Part shown: positions 36,066 to 46,712 of the stretch, piece after piece
Layout of the letters: each line of letters starts with the position of its first letter
Numbering within the stretch: the first letter of the stretch is position 1
Source: Candidatus Saccharibacteria bacterium HGW-Saccharibacteria-1
Lineage (GTDB): Bacteria; Patescibacteriota; Saccharimonadia; Saccharimonadales; Saccharimonadaceae
Assembly (NCBI GenBank): GCA_002839415.1
Contig: PGXZ01000001.1
Span: 1-57,258, forward strand
Length of the DNA: 57,258 nt
Direction of reading: 5' to 3'
Made by a program: the position numbers and the translations under genes
Notes under the pieces: model-generated
What the model saw: only the letters and a program-made list of their open reading frames with translations
What the model was told of the DNA's origin: nothing
Databases searched by the model: none

Positions 36066-37115
36066 ATGGCCAAAGATAAACCTTCAGAAACAAAAATAAA
36101 ATCATCTGAACCGCCAACTCCTGAGACATTAAAGCCTCAAGATGAAACCGTGCCGCCCGCTCCCGTAGTCCACAGTACGATTGGCAAGGGCAAGGAGAGT
36201 CGGATGGCGCGTCATTTAAATTACCGTCCCAGTCACAAGTCGACCTTTATTGGTATCGGTATCGTTGTTTTGATACTGGCAGCTAATGCTGGTGTGATTG
36301 CCTTTATTTTAAGAGGTCAAACTGCAACTACGTCCGAAGTTAGTTTGGGCGGAGTCAAGATTAGCCCAGCCGTGCTGGATACTTTAGGGGTAAATAAGAC
36401 CTCAGTTGGCAACCTGGGCACTGAGCTAATAGTTAATCCAAATTCAAAGTTTAATGGAAAGGTGACTGTTGGCGGTGATGTGAATATTGCTGGTCAGCTA
36501 ACGTTAAACAGCAAGTTTTCAGCCTCCGAGGCGAGTTTGACTAAGCTTGAGGCTGGTGAAACGTCTTTATCAAAATTAAATGTTAATGGCGATGGTACAA
36601 TCTCTAATCTTAACTTGCGAAATAATTTAATTGTAGTCGGCTCGACGACACTACAAGGGGCGGTTACGGTTAGCCAACTGTTGACGGTTAATAATAACCT
36701 GAATGTAACAGGTAACCTGGCCGTTGGTGGAACTTTGTCTGCTAGGAATTTTCAAGCCAGCAGTTTAGTGTCAGATACCACCTTGACGATTGGTGGTCAT
36801 ATTATAACACGAGGCTCGGCACCATCTGTTAGTCCCGGTAATGGCATGGGAACTGGTGGTACAGTATCGATAAGTGGTAATGATGCGTCGGGAACGATTG
36901 CTGTTAATGTTGGCGTAAACAGTACTGGCGGAATGTTAGCCTATGTCAATTTTAGGATGGCATATTCTAACACTCCACATGTAATAGTAACTCTAGTTGG
37001 CGGCCCTGGCGTAGGCACATTATATGTTAATCGAAGCGCGGCTGGATTTAGTGTTGGTGTAAATGGTTCGATGCCGCCAGGTGGTTATGCGATTGATTAT
37101 GTTGTGATGCAGTAA
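36066..37115 (+). CDS. Membrane-anchored beta-repeat surface protein
   Basis: A 349-residue protein with a Pro/Lys/Glu-rich cytoplasmic part of about 58 residues, one membrane helix (about 60-82) and an exterior domain of short beta repeats (GKVTVGGDVNIAGQLTL, LQGAVTVSQLLTVNNNLNVTG). A compact C-terminal domain follows and ends YAIDYVVMQ. The repeat style suggests a trimeric or beta-helical stalk like those in phage fibres and adhesins. It is the only plus-strand surface gene in this island. TATACT at about 36033 and AAGG 8 nt before the ATG give a normal leader. No family name is assigned. Confidence 0.78.
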   Translation: MAKDKPSETKIKSSEPPTPETLKPQDETVPPAPVVHSTIGKGKESRMARHLNYRPSHKSTFIGIGIVVLILAANAGVIAFILRGQTATTSEVSLGGVKISPAVLDTLGVNKTSVGNLGTELIVNPNSKFNGKVTVGGDVNIAGQLTLNSKFSASEASLTKLEAGETSLSKLNVNGDGTISNLNLRNNLIVVGSTTLQGAVTVSQLLTVNNNLNVTGNLAVGGTLSARNFQASSLVSDTTLTIGGHIITRGSAPSVSPGNGMGTGGTVSISGNDASGTIAVNVGVNSTGGMLAYVNFRMAYSNTPHVIVTLVGGPGVGTLYVNRSAAGFSVGVNGSMPPGGYAIDYVVMQ

Positions 37116-37136
37116 GTGATATCTAAAAAATTCCAA

Positions 37137-37266
37137 TGTTGCACGTACCCGACGCAAGAGACTGTGAAATCGGTTGTAATAACCGATTTCAGCCGAACGC
37201 TCATTATATAGCTCCCTGCGGAGCTATATAATGAAAAGTGTGCTCCTTGCGTGGGTATGTGCAGCA
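37137..37266. other. Three-way-junction palindromic element
   Basis: A 17-bp closing stem joins 37141-37158 to 37246-37262 with one G-A mismatch and one bulged G, extending outward by a few pairs. Inside are an 11-bp perfect hairpin (37165-37175 with 37181-37191, loop GTAAT) and a 15-bp perfect hairpin (37201-37215 with 37220-37234, loop CTGC). It lies between two convergent gene ends. It has no T-run, so it is not a simple terminator. It could be a structured RNA, a REP/MITE-like element or a protein-binding cruciform. Confidence 0.7.
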
Positions 37267-37279
37267 GTAGGAACTATAA

Positions 37280-39766
<2,487 letters not shown>

Positions 39767-39767
<1 letters not shown>

Positions 39768-41233
39768 TATTTACCCTCGGCTTCTGTTTCAGCTATGACT
39801 GGCTCAAGCTTTTCAGCAGGTTTTGGAGTATGTTTTTTAAGTAATTCAACCTCTAGTTTGTCAAAATCTTTATCTTCTTTGGCCTGAACGGCAACTTTTT
39901 TGACAGACGCTTTTAATCCGGCAATATCAATTTCGGTTTCGCCGTCGCTAGACATAATTGTTTCAAGTAGTAACTGTTGCTCGGCGAGTGAATGTAGTTC
40001 CTCGGGCGGCTGCTGAAGGGCGTCATATAGATATTTGCCAATCTTTAGATCAATTGAAGTTTCCTTAGATAATTGAGTACTAAAGTGCGAGAATTCTTCG
40101 GCTTGGTGGTAACGGGCAAGGGCTTTGAATAATTCACTAGAAAGTCGTTTTTGACGAACTGTCTGTGCTTGACCGCCGACGCGCGAAACTGAAAGTCCAG
40201 CGTTGACGGCTGGCTTGATGCCAGTTCGAAAAACGTCAAGGTCAAAGACAATCTGCCCATCGGTAATCGACATAATACTGGTTGAAAGATAGGCTGTAAT
40301 GTCGTTGTTTGGCGTCAAAACAACTGGCAGGGCAGTTAAAGTTTTGCCGCTGTCGAGCAACTTTCCAGCGCGCTCCAATAAACTAGAGTGTGAATAAAAC
40401 GTATCACCAGGGTATGAATCGCGACCTGGGTCGACTTCTTGCAGCAAAGAAAGCTGGCGATAAGCTTCGGCGTGACTACTGAGGTCATCATAAATAACAA
40501 TTACATCTTCGCCGTCATGCCAAAGGAATTCGGCCATTGAACAGGCAGCATAAGGGGCAAGGTATGACTGCGCCAGGGAATCAAAGATGTCCGCCAATAC
40601 CACGATTGTGTGCTCCATGGCGCCTGAAGCGTTAAGGTCAGACAATAATCTTTCAATATCGGTTTTGCGTTTGCCAATCAGTACGTATACAACTATGCGA
40701 TTAGTACCTTCTTGATTAGCGCTAAGTTGGTTCAAAAAGGCGCTTTTACCAGATTTGCTATCGCCCAGGATGGCAATACGCTGACCTAGAACGATTGGGA
40801 AAAAGCTATCAACTGCGGTTACGCCGCTAGTTAATTGCTCGTTTAAAACACGGCGGGCCATAATGCCGGGTGCTGGATTAAATACCCCCGAGGTTTTGGT
40901 GGTTTTAATCGCTCCTTTGCCATCAAGTGGCTTGCCCATTGGTGAAATAACACGGCCGATCAGACTTCGACCAACAGGAACATCCAGAATGTCACTTTCA
41001 ACTACGGCTAGTGTGCCAATCGAGATTCGCTCGGTGTCGATATTAAATAAAATAACTCGGTCGCCATAAGCTTCTCGAACCATGCCGCGTTGACCGTCCT
41101 CGAATAATACTTTAGCTCCCAGTCGAACACCCTCAAGGCCCTTAACTTCAACAATGAAGCTATTTACGGCGATAACTTCACCAGTTAAGTTATCGGCCTC
41201 GACTAGACGTTGAAAGTCTTGATTATCAAACAT
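39767..41233 (-). CDS. atpA: F1 ATPase alpha subunit, divergent
   Basis: A 488-residue non-catalytic subunit. The beta-barrel start (LTGEVIAVNSFIVEVKGLEGVRLG), the P-loop GDSKSGKS (usually GDRQTGKT) and the arginine-finger segment GLSVSRVGGQAQT are visible, so it can complete the beta active site. The SGVTAVDSFFPIVLGQ segment differs from the usual TGIKAVDxLxPIGRGQ. The C-terminus has an extra charged Lys/Glu-rich tail of about 40 residues. This divergence suggests a specialised F1-like ATPase or fast evolution in a small genome. Confidence 0.93.
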
Positions 41234-41711
41234 GGCGCAGTACCTCTGGGAAGTTACTACGTGCTGTCAGCAGTTGCCGTCTGAATGACCAGTCAAATAT
41301 ACGACTACCATAGCGAACGACCATGCCGCCCATAAGAGTGCTATTAAATTGAAAATCGACCAAAATATTTGATGAGATGTTGCTTCGGCACCATTTGACC
41401 AGGCTGGCTTTTATACTGCCGGTTGGTGGTGCGGCCAGGGTTATTGTAATTGACGGCGAGTTTTTAATGTAATCCTTTAATACCTCGGCCAGTTGGTCTA
41501 AGCTATGTTGGCTAATCGGGTTTTTGACTTCCCATTCACGTAAAATTTGCATGGTTATAGGTGACATAACTGGTGGTTCTGATTTGTGCCCGGCACTAAC
41601 ACTGGCTTTTATCGATTCGTGATTGAACCATTTGGCGTATTCGTGCACTTCTATTATGATACTGTTGATATCCTGCGACGAAGCGACACTGTCTGGCATC
41701 CTAAGCTTCAT
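41226..41711 (-). CDS. atpH: F-type ATPase delta-like stator subunit
   Basis: A 161-residue protein in the delta position, between b and alpha. The C-terminal segment STLMGGMVVRYGSRIFDWSFRRQL matches the delta ending pattern (lxGGxVVRxGxxxxDxSxRxxL). The N-terminal helical domain is weakly conserved and the total is shorter than the usual 175-180 residues. Delta clamps the stator stalk to the top of F1. It overlaps alpha by 8 nt and the b-like gene by 11 nt; an ATG at 41699 is an alternative start directly after the b-like stop codon. Confidence 0.75.
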   Translation of the reverse strand: MKLRMPDSVASSQDINSIIIEVHEYAKWFNHESIKASVSAGHKSEPPVMSPITMQILREWEVKNPISQHSLDQLAEVLKDYIKNSPSITITLAAPPTGSIKASLVKWCRSNISSNILVDFQFNSTLMGGMVVRYGSRIFDWSFRRQLLTARSNFPEVLRHV

Positions 41712-42348
41712 CGACTACTCCTTTGATAATCTCTTTTTTATGCTCGTCTAGCATGGCTGTTAAATATGCATTCTGAGCGCCTAAATCAACGTTATGACCA
41801 AGTGTCTCGGTTAGGAAAGAGGCGACAGCGTCGGCTAATTTAGTATCAAGTTGTTCAATTAAAGCTTTCTTTTCGTTTGCGACTTCCTCTAACATTTTAG
41901 CTTCAAGTTCGGCCTGGTTTTTGGCAAGTTGTTTTTTAATTTCGTCCTGGTGGCTGTCGATTTCGGTCTGCGCCTTTAATATGTTAGCCTCGGCTTGTTT
42001 GCGAAGTTCCTCGAGGCTACTATGATAAAGCTTCATTTCGTCATTTATCATTTGCAGTCCAAGTTTATCAAGTCGGCGGTTAATTTGTATGGCGGTGGCT
42101 TTTAAATCACGTTGCAATTCAGCTGCCGAGTGGTCCAACACATTTTGAAAATTAGTTTGAGCGGTTTTAAGTAATTGTTCTTTGACTTCACGTGGCAATT
42201 TGGCATTATTCTCGGCAGGATGAGCCGGTTTTGCTATTTCGGTCTTTTGCTTAAAGTGGGCGATAATATGTCTGATCGCCAGCACGATGAGTGCTCCGAT
42301 AAACAGAATGTTGATGATGAAAAATATTTCTAAAAATGTCAAACTCAT
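41701..42348 (-). CDS. atpF: F-type ATPase b-like stalk subunit
   Basis: A 215-residue protein with one N-terminal membrane helix (LEIFFIINILFIGALIVLAI) followed by about 180 residues of charged heptad-like coiled coil, the design of subunit b. It is longer than the typical 155-170 residue b. It lies between the exported-domain gene and delta, 3 nt from the former. The membrane helix has little specific b signature, so the call rests on layout and operon position. Confidence 0.75.
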   Translation of the reverse strand: MSLTFLEIFFIINILFIGALIVLAIRHIIAHFKQKTEIAKPAHPAENNAKLPREVKEQLLKTAQTNFQNVLDHSAAELQRDLKATAIQINRRLDKLGLQMINDEMKLYHSSLEELRKQAEANILKAQTEIDSHQDEIKKQLAKNQAELEAKMLEEVANEKKALIEQLDTKLADAVASFLTETLGHNVDLGAQNAYLTAMLDEHKKEIIKGVVDEA

Positions 42349-42351
42349 ATT

Positions 42352-43224
42352 CTATAACCTCGTTAATACTAAATAAATTGATATCAATCCGACTGCTAAG
42401 ATCGCTAGCACTAGTGCCGATAATTGAACAATGTCACGATAAATGGCGGATTGGGACATTGGGTTTCGGCCTACTGATATAATGCTACTGTTTATCATAG
42501 CAAAAATTATACTTACCACAACTATCAATGTAACGATAAAGATTGCGGCGCTAACTAAAATCGGCAATGTACTGACGCTTTTTCCGGCGACGGCATTAGC
42601 AACGTTTTGAATTGCGGCTGGAATGATGGTTTTATCTGGTTCTTTGAAAAAGTACGATACGTTGACTAAAACTGGCACTTGGCCCAGTTTGACTGTATGC
42701 TTCACGCCGGTTTTGTCTGTGTAGGTTTCGGATTTTGTGCTGCTAGAGGCTAGGTCTCCTTGGGATATTCCAATTACACGTGTGTTGTTTGTCGCTTTCA
42801 TGCCAACGCCGCTAATTTGCGAGGCTGTTATTTGACTGCCCCTGGTGATCGCACCATTGACGTCCGAGACGAGGACTTGGATGGTGCCAGTTGTCGCAAC
42901 TTGAACTTGGTTGTTTCCACCGCTAGATAATGACATTAGTGAATTTGTTGAGCTAATTACAACACCTAACAGGTTATCAACACTATTAGTGTCAGCGGCA
43001 ATAACCTCATCGGATGAATTGTTTTTAAGGCTGACAAGCGAGCCAAGCGAAAGTTTTTCAGTGGTTGCATAACTTTGTGAAATGTAAGTTACAGCCTTTA
43101 CTGAGGTGGTGGCGATTAGGCTAATTGTAGCGATTCCGCTAACTAAAATCGAGATAAATAGTAGGCAAGAAAATATCTTGGTAACTTTTGTTTGCCCCAG
43201 CTTTTTCACGGTGTTTTTTACCAC
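42352..43224 (-). CDS. Exported-domain protein with a c-like C-terminal hairpin, first gene of the F1 operon
   Basis: A 290-residue protein with a signal-anchor helix (about 18-40), a beta-rich extracytoplasmic domain of about 150 residues (LGSLVSLKNNSSDEVIAAD, QVATTGTIQVLVSDVNGAI), then two membrane helices (about 218-242 and 264-288). The loop between the helices, SVGRNPMSQSAI, recalls the polar loop of F-type subunit c (R-[NQ]-P). The position 18 residues after that proline, where c has its ion-binding Glu or Asp, is leucine, and no acidic residue lies in either helix. GTG start with AGGCG upstream. It sits 3 nt from the b-like gene, so it is probably part of the complex. Confidence 0.72.
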   Translation of the reverse strand: MVKNTVKKLGQTKVTKIFSCLLFISILVSGIATISLIATTSVKAVTYISQSYATTEKLSLGSLVSLKNNSSDEVIAADTNSVDNLLGVVISSTNSLMSLSSGGNNQVQVATTGTIQVLVSDVNGAITRGSQITASQISGVGMKATNNTRVIGISQGDLASSSTKSETYTDKTGVKHTVKLGQVPVLVNVSYFFKEPDKTIIPAAIQNVANAVAGKSVSTLPILVSAAIFIVTLIVVVSIIFAMINSSIISVGRNPMSQSAIYRDIVQLSALVLAILAVGLISIYLVLTRL

Positions 43225-43252
43225 TTATTTCGCCTGTTTATTATTATGCTTA

Positions 43253-43261
43253 AGTATAGCA
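43253..43261 (-). promoter_or_regulatory. Extended -10 promoter of the F1 ATPase operon
   Basis: TGCTATACT on the minus strand gives a leader of about 22-25 nt containing AGGCG before the GTG at 43224. All seven ATPase-type genes appear to depend on it. Confidence 0.55.
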
Positions 43262-43286
43262 AAAAAGCTTATGACAGGCCATTGGT

Positions 43287-44210
43287 TTACAAATTCAAGC
43301 CAACAAATTGAATAACCAGCCCAATCAGTACGCTAATTCCAAATAGCAAGCCGATTATTTTCAAGGCTTCTTTTCTATTTTTATCTTCCTTAAGTAGAAC
43401 TAATATTCCCAAGCCACCACTGGCGCTTAGTCCAGCAATAACGGCGCCGTAGGTAATTGAGCCCTTTAAATATAATTCAGTAATAACCACTGATGAGGCG
43501 CAATTAGGAATTAAGCCCACCAAGGCTGCTAAAACAGGTTGAATTGCCAGATTGTTGGCTAGCATGTCATTGAACGCTTTTTCGCCAATTACAAAAATAA
43601 TTGAATTTATCGCAACCGATATTAAAAAGATAAACAAAAATATTTTAACAGTGTGAATTAGTGGGTGTAAAAATACTTCTTTTGGATTAAATTTGACCAA
43701 ATTAGCGCTTGGTTTGTGGCCGCAACAGGCTGTTTTATCATTGACTTCACTGTGATTATGGGATTGTTTATCTTTACCAGTTTTATAAGCTTCGATATGC
43801 AGTAGTGTTTTTTTGCTATTTTTTCGAAATGCAAAGTCAATCACATAACCAGCGGTAATAGCGATAAAGATTTTAGTTAATATTATAGGTATTATTAAAT
43901 GCGCCTTATCAGGGTGTGACAAAATAACTGGGATTGCTTCGTCAGAAGTTGATAAATAAACAGCCAGTAATGTGCCGATTGTAACTAGCCGCTGGGTATA
44001 AAGGGCGGTAACGATGACCGAAAAGCCACATTGCGGCAAACTGCCGCCGATTGCGCCAACGCCTGGTCCGGCTTTGCCAGCTTTTTGGATACTGGATCTG
44101 ATTTTATTACCCCATTTATATTCGATTAGTTCGATACCAATATATACTATCAACAGTAGTGGTACCATCATCAGGCTGTCTTTTAGGGCGTCGATTATAA
44201 TCTCAAACAT
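43287..44210 (-). CDS. Putative heavy-metal exporter of the ArsP_2 (10TM) family
   Basis: A 307-residue integral membrane protein with roughly eight to ten hydrophobic segments in two similar halves. Each half has a G-x-[IL]-P-x-C motif: GGSLPQCGFSVIVTALY near residue 57 and GLIPNCASSVVITELY near 237. The central loop contains HNHSE and ACCGHK, a likely metal-binding stretch. This pattern matches the putative heavy-metal/arsenic/manganese exporter family. It follows a Fur-type regulator gene by 3 nt, supporting metal-responsive expression. The transported ion is not known. Confidence 0.85.
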   Translation of the reverse strand: MFEIIIDALKDSLMMVPLLLIVYIGIELIEYKWGNKIRSSIQKAGKAGPGVGAIGGSLPQCGFSVIVTALYTQRLVTIGTLLAVYLSTSDEAIPVILSHPDKAHLIIPIILTKIFIAITAGYVIDFAFRKNSKKTLLHIEAYKTGKDKQSHNHSEVNDKTACCGHKPSANLVKFNPKEVFLHPLIHTVKIFLFIFLISVAINSIIFVIGEKAFNDMLANNLAIQPVLAALVGLIPNCASSVVITELYLKGSITYGAVIAGLSASGGLGILVLLKEDKNRKEALKIIGLLFGISVLIGLVIQFVGLNL

Positions 44211-44213
44211 AAC

Positions 44214-44609
44214 TTACGCCTGACAAACCTTACAAGTGCCAAAAAACTCTAGCACGTGACTGGTAATTTTAAATTCGGTATTTTTTGCTATTTCTGCCTC
44301 TTGTTGGTGTAAATCTTGTATGATTTCAAAGCATTCGATTTTTTTGCATTGATTACAAACTAGGTGATGATGATGATTTTGTCTCAGTTCGTAGCGTTTT
44401 TTACCCTCGCCGAAGTCCAGCTCGGTAATTTTATTTTCAACCAGTAAAGTGTTTAGATTGCGATAAACGGTAGTTTTATTAACCTTTAATCCAATTTTGT
44501 CCAAATGTTCCATTATCTGACAATAATCCGCCGGTTGCGTCAGATTATTGAAAAAGAGGTAAGTCGCCTTTTGAATGGCTGTTAAATTATCTGTAATAAC
44601 AAGTTTCAT
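44214..44609 (-). CDS. Fur-family metal-dependent transcriptional repressor
   Basis: A 131-residue Fur/Zur/PerR-type regulator. The winged helix includes KVNKTTVYRNLNTL (recognition helix), the hinge is followed by the metal-binding NHHHHLVCNQC with C85 and C88, and C126/C129 in GTCKVC complete the structural zinc site. It is probably a sensor of zinc, iron or manganese controlling the co-transcribed exporter. The gene starts 6 nt after its -10 box, with a dyad in the promoter spacer, so it is likely leaderless and self-regulated. Which metal it senses cannot be decided. Confidence 0.93.
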   Translation of the reverse strand: MKLVITDNLTAIQKATYLFFNNLTQPADYCQIMEHLDKIGLKVNKTTVYRNLNTLLVENKITELDFGEGKKRYELRQNHHHHLVCNQCKKIECFEIIQDLHQQEAEIAKNTEFKITSHVLEFFGTCKVCQA

Positions 44610-44615
44610 AAATAA

Positions 44616-44644
44616 AATATACGCAACTGAGTTGCATTAGTCAA
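44616..44644 (-). promoter_or_regulatory. Promoter of the Fur/exporter operon with an operator in the spacer
   Basis: TTGACT (44639-44644), a 17-bp spacer and TATATT (44616-44621) on the minus strand. The spacer holds a perfect dyad, GCAACT-N-AGTTGC at 44623-44635, suited to a Fur-family dimer. The transcription start falls on the ATG at 44609. Confidence 0.6.
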
Positions 44645-44741
44645 TAATATGGTCTGCATAACTGGAAAATATAAGCGAAATGTAGTATATTTACAGAAAC
44701 ACTATGTGGGTGAAAATTGGTTATGAAAGAGGTTATAGCAA

Positions 44742-45269
44742 ATGCCAGATGACAACAATGTTTCGACTGACGATCGGGCTGAAACAATAGCGCCAACTGA
44801 AAATGAAATTATTGAAGACAAGGCCAGCGATGAGGCTGTCTTATTAGAGCCTCGTTCAAGGTTTAATAAATTCATTGACTTTATTAAAAAACACAAAATT
44901 GCCTTGTTGATAACTTTGGCTGTAATTTTGACGTTGGCCGCCCTATACGTATTTATACCAATTATCAATGTTGGCGAGACTAGTCTGACAAATGCTAATA
45001 CCTTGGTTAAAATCAAAGATGGTCAAACTGTTAAGCTAAAAATTAGTGATGTGTCGGTGAAGGTTACCCACTTTACGAATGATGCTTGCCCACAAGGTAA
45101 AACCTGTTTCGGTACTGGTCAAAAGGCGGTTGAGTACCAACTAATGATAAATGGTAAAAAATATGCCACCGGTAGTCAAAATCAAGCAAAAGGTGTCGAC
45201 TATAAGGTCGAGACTATCTCATCTGATTACAAGACTTATGCTGAAATCAAGATTGTAAAATTAAATTAA
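44742..45269 (+). CDS. Single-pass membrane protein, hypothetical
   Basis: A 175-residue product: an acidic cytoplasmic tail of about 50 residues, one membrane helix (IALLITLAVILTLAALYVFIP) and an extracytoplasmic beta-rich domain of about 100 residues with one cysteine pair in DACPQGKTCFG. AAGAGG lies just upstream of the ATG. The family was not recognised; the C-P-x(4)-C pair suggests a stabilising disulfide. Its stop codon overlaps the stop of the convergent SRAP-like gene. Confidence 0.68.
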   Translation: MPDDNNVSTDDRAETIAPTENEIIEDKASDEAVLLEPRSRFNKFIDFIKKHKIALLITLAVILTLAALYVFIPIINVGETSLTNANTLVKIKDGQTVKLKISDVSVKVTHFTNDACPQGKTCFGTGQKAVEYQLMINGKKYATGSQNQAKGVDYKVETISSDYKTYAEIKIVKLN

Positions 45270-45946
45270 CTAATCTTAAAGTGATTAACTAAGTATGGTT
45301 TATCAATTTTCGTTGAATTAACGTCCGGACTGACGCGAGTTACTTTGATCTTTTCCAGATCATAAGGTTGCATAACAGAGTAGATCGAGCTCATGTCGTT
45401 AATTTCTGGATTTAACCAAGTTGCTTCATCGCTAGGCAAAATAATAACAGGCAGGCGGCTAGGGGTCATGTCATCTGACGTTTCGCTGTCGATCGTTATA
45501 ATTGCGCACATTTTGTGCGTATTGCCGCCGCTATCCGTCCAATCGCTATAAACACCCGCAAGTCCAAACAAACTTTGATCGGTTGTTTGGATAATGAACG
45601 GATTTTTGCCATTAGCGGCGGTCTTCCACTCGTAAAAGCCGTTTACGGGCACGATACAGCGCCTTGATCGAATAGCGGTCATCCAGGTTGGTTTGTTAAA
45701 AACCGTCTCACTACGCGCATTAAAGGTTTTATAGCGAAAAATCGAATTATCGTCTTTGGCGCCAACTGGCAAAAAGCCCCATTTCATAAATTCAATTTGA
45801 TTTATACCATCTTTGTTTGTAATAACAGGTACAGATTGCGTGGGACTGATATTATAGTGCGGCTTGACACCCTTAGGTAGGCCATTCTCAATATTAAAAC
45901 GGTCGCGTATTTTATCAATTTCGTATAAGGCATATCGTGAAGTCAT
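45266..45946 (-). CDS. SRAP/YedK-HMCES family protein lacking Cys2
   Basis: A 226-residue SOS-response-associated (SRAP) protein. In canonical members the cysteine at position 2 (MCGR) forms a covalent link to abasic sites in single-stranded DNA, assisted by Asn, Glu and His. Here the start reads M-T-S-R-Y, so position 2 is threonine. N76 (FNARSE) and E106 (GFYEWK) remain, but the expected histidine in HDRMP is proline (T-P-S-R-L-P, P162). The start at 45946 is firm because a TATAAT box is 7 nt away. Cross-linking activity is therefore doubtful. It is divergent from the XTP pyrophosphatase gene. Confidence 0.88.
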   Translation of the reverse strand: MTSRYALYEIDKIRDRFNIENGLPKGVKPHYNISPTQSVPVITNKDGINQIEFMKWGFLPVGAKDDNSIFRYKTFNARSETVFNKPTWMTAIRSRRCIVPVNGFYEWKTAANGKNPFIIQTTDQSLFGLAGVYSDWTDSGGNTHKMCAIITIDSETSDDMTPSRLPVIILPSDEATWLNPEINDMSSIYSVMQPYDLEKIKVTRVSPDVNSTKIDKPYLVNHFKIS

Positions 45947-45953
45947 TACATCT

Positions 45954-45987
45954 ATTATACAGTGTGGCGGGTTAAATCGTTTATAAT
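45954..45987. promoter_or_regulatory. Divergent leaderless promoter pair (SRAP and rdgB-like genes)
   Basis: TATAAT on the minus strand (45954-45959) ends 7 nt before the SRAP ATG, and TATAAT on the plus strand (45982-45987) ends 7 nt before the rdgB-like ATG at 45995. Both promoters fit in a 48-bp gap. Confidence 0.6.
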
Positions 45988-45994
45988 GAAAATT

Positions 45995-46546
45995 ATGAAA
46001 TATATAACTTTTGCAACAACCAATCAAAGAAAAATTAACGAGGCCAAAGCCGCCCTGGCTGATTTTGGTATTACTGTTGAAACGAAAGGTCTTGAAATTG
46101 ACGAGATTCAAAGTCATGACCCAGTCAAGATTGCTAAATTTAAGGCGGCCGAGGCGTTTCGACTAACTGGCGCGCCAGTGGTTATAACAGATACATCGTG
46201 GGAATTTCGTGCCCTGAATGGTTTTCCGGGTGGATATATGAAAGATGTGGCAAGCTGGCTAAAACCGACCGACTTTATCAATTTATTGAGTGATTATGAC
46301 GACAAGACGGTTTCTTTTATCGAGTCAATTGTTTATCAGGACGAAAATCAGATTAAAATTTTTAGCCAGAAGTATGATGGTTTATGCGTTAATAAGCCAC
46401 GTGGTGAAGGTAACTCGATTGAGCAAGTGGCTGAATTTGACGGATTTACAATTGCCGAGCGTCATGACCAAGGGGGATTTAGTCACGATCCAAAGGAATA
46501 TGTATGGTATCAATTTGCTAATTGGTACTCAAAATTAGAGAAATAA
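45995..46546 (+). CDS. rdgB: XTP/dITP pyrophosphatase, RdgB/HAM1 family
   Basis: A 183-residue house-cleaning nucleotide pyrophosphatase that removes ITP/XTP and their deoxy forms before they enter DNA or RNA. It starts KYITFATTNQRKINEAKAAL, with the substrate-binding [ST]-x-N-x-x-K motif, and has VVITDTSWEFRALNGFPGG, matching the D-[ST]-G-L-x-V-x-x-L-x-G-x-P-G-x block (with S-W-E replacing S-G-L), and PKEYVW near the end. ATG 45995 is chosen because upstream ATG/GTG codons overlap the -10 box. It is divergent from the SRAP gene. Confidence 0.85.
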   Translation: MKYITFATTNQRKINEAKAALADFGITVETKGLEIDEIQSHDPVKIAKFKAAEAFRLTGAPVVITDTSWEFRALNGFPGGYMKDVASWLKPTDFINLLSDYDDKTVSFIESIVYQDENQIKIFSQKYDGLCVNKPRGEGNSIEQVAEFDGFTIAERHDQGGFSHDPKEYVWYQFANWYSKLEK

Positions 46547-46712
46547 AATTAGCATAAGTCAGCTGTTTTCTTAGTTGTATTTATTACATCTTAAAATTTG
46601 CCATAAACTACATTGATTGTTGTTATTTAAAGTATAAATACGGACTAAAATATATTGTAAATTTTCATACATTGCATTATGCTTTAAGTATTAAATAAGC
46701 AAGGAGCGCATT
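46547..46712 (+). other. AT-rich upstream region of the DUF4234 gene
   Basis: 166 bp without a gene. AAGGAG at about 46701-46706 is the ribosome binding site of the next gene. No confident -35/-10 pair was chosen because several AT-rich options exist. Confidence 0.3.

Noticed and set aside
37137-37266. Possible integron attC site or tRNA at the three-way junction
   Set aside because: It lacks the attC core-site sequences and any T-loop or anticodon arm; the fold is three long stems only.
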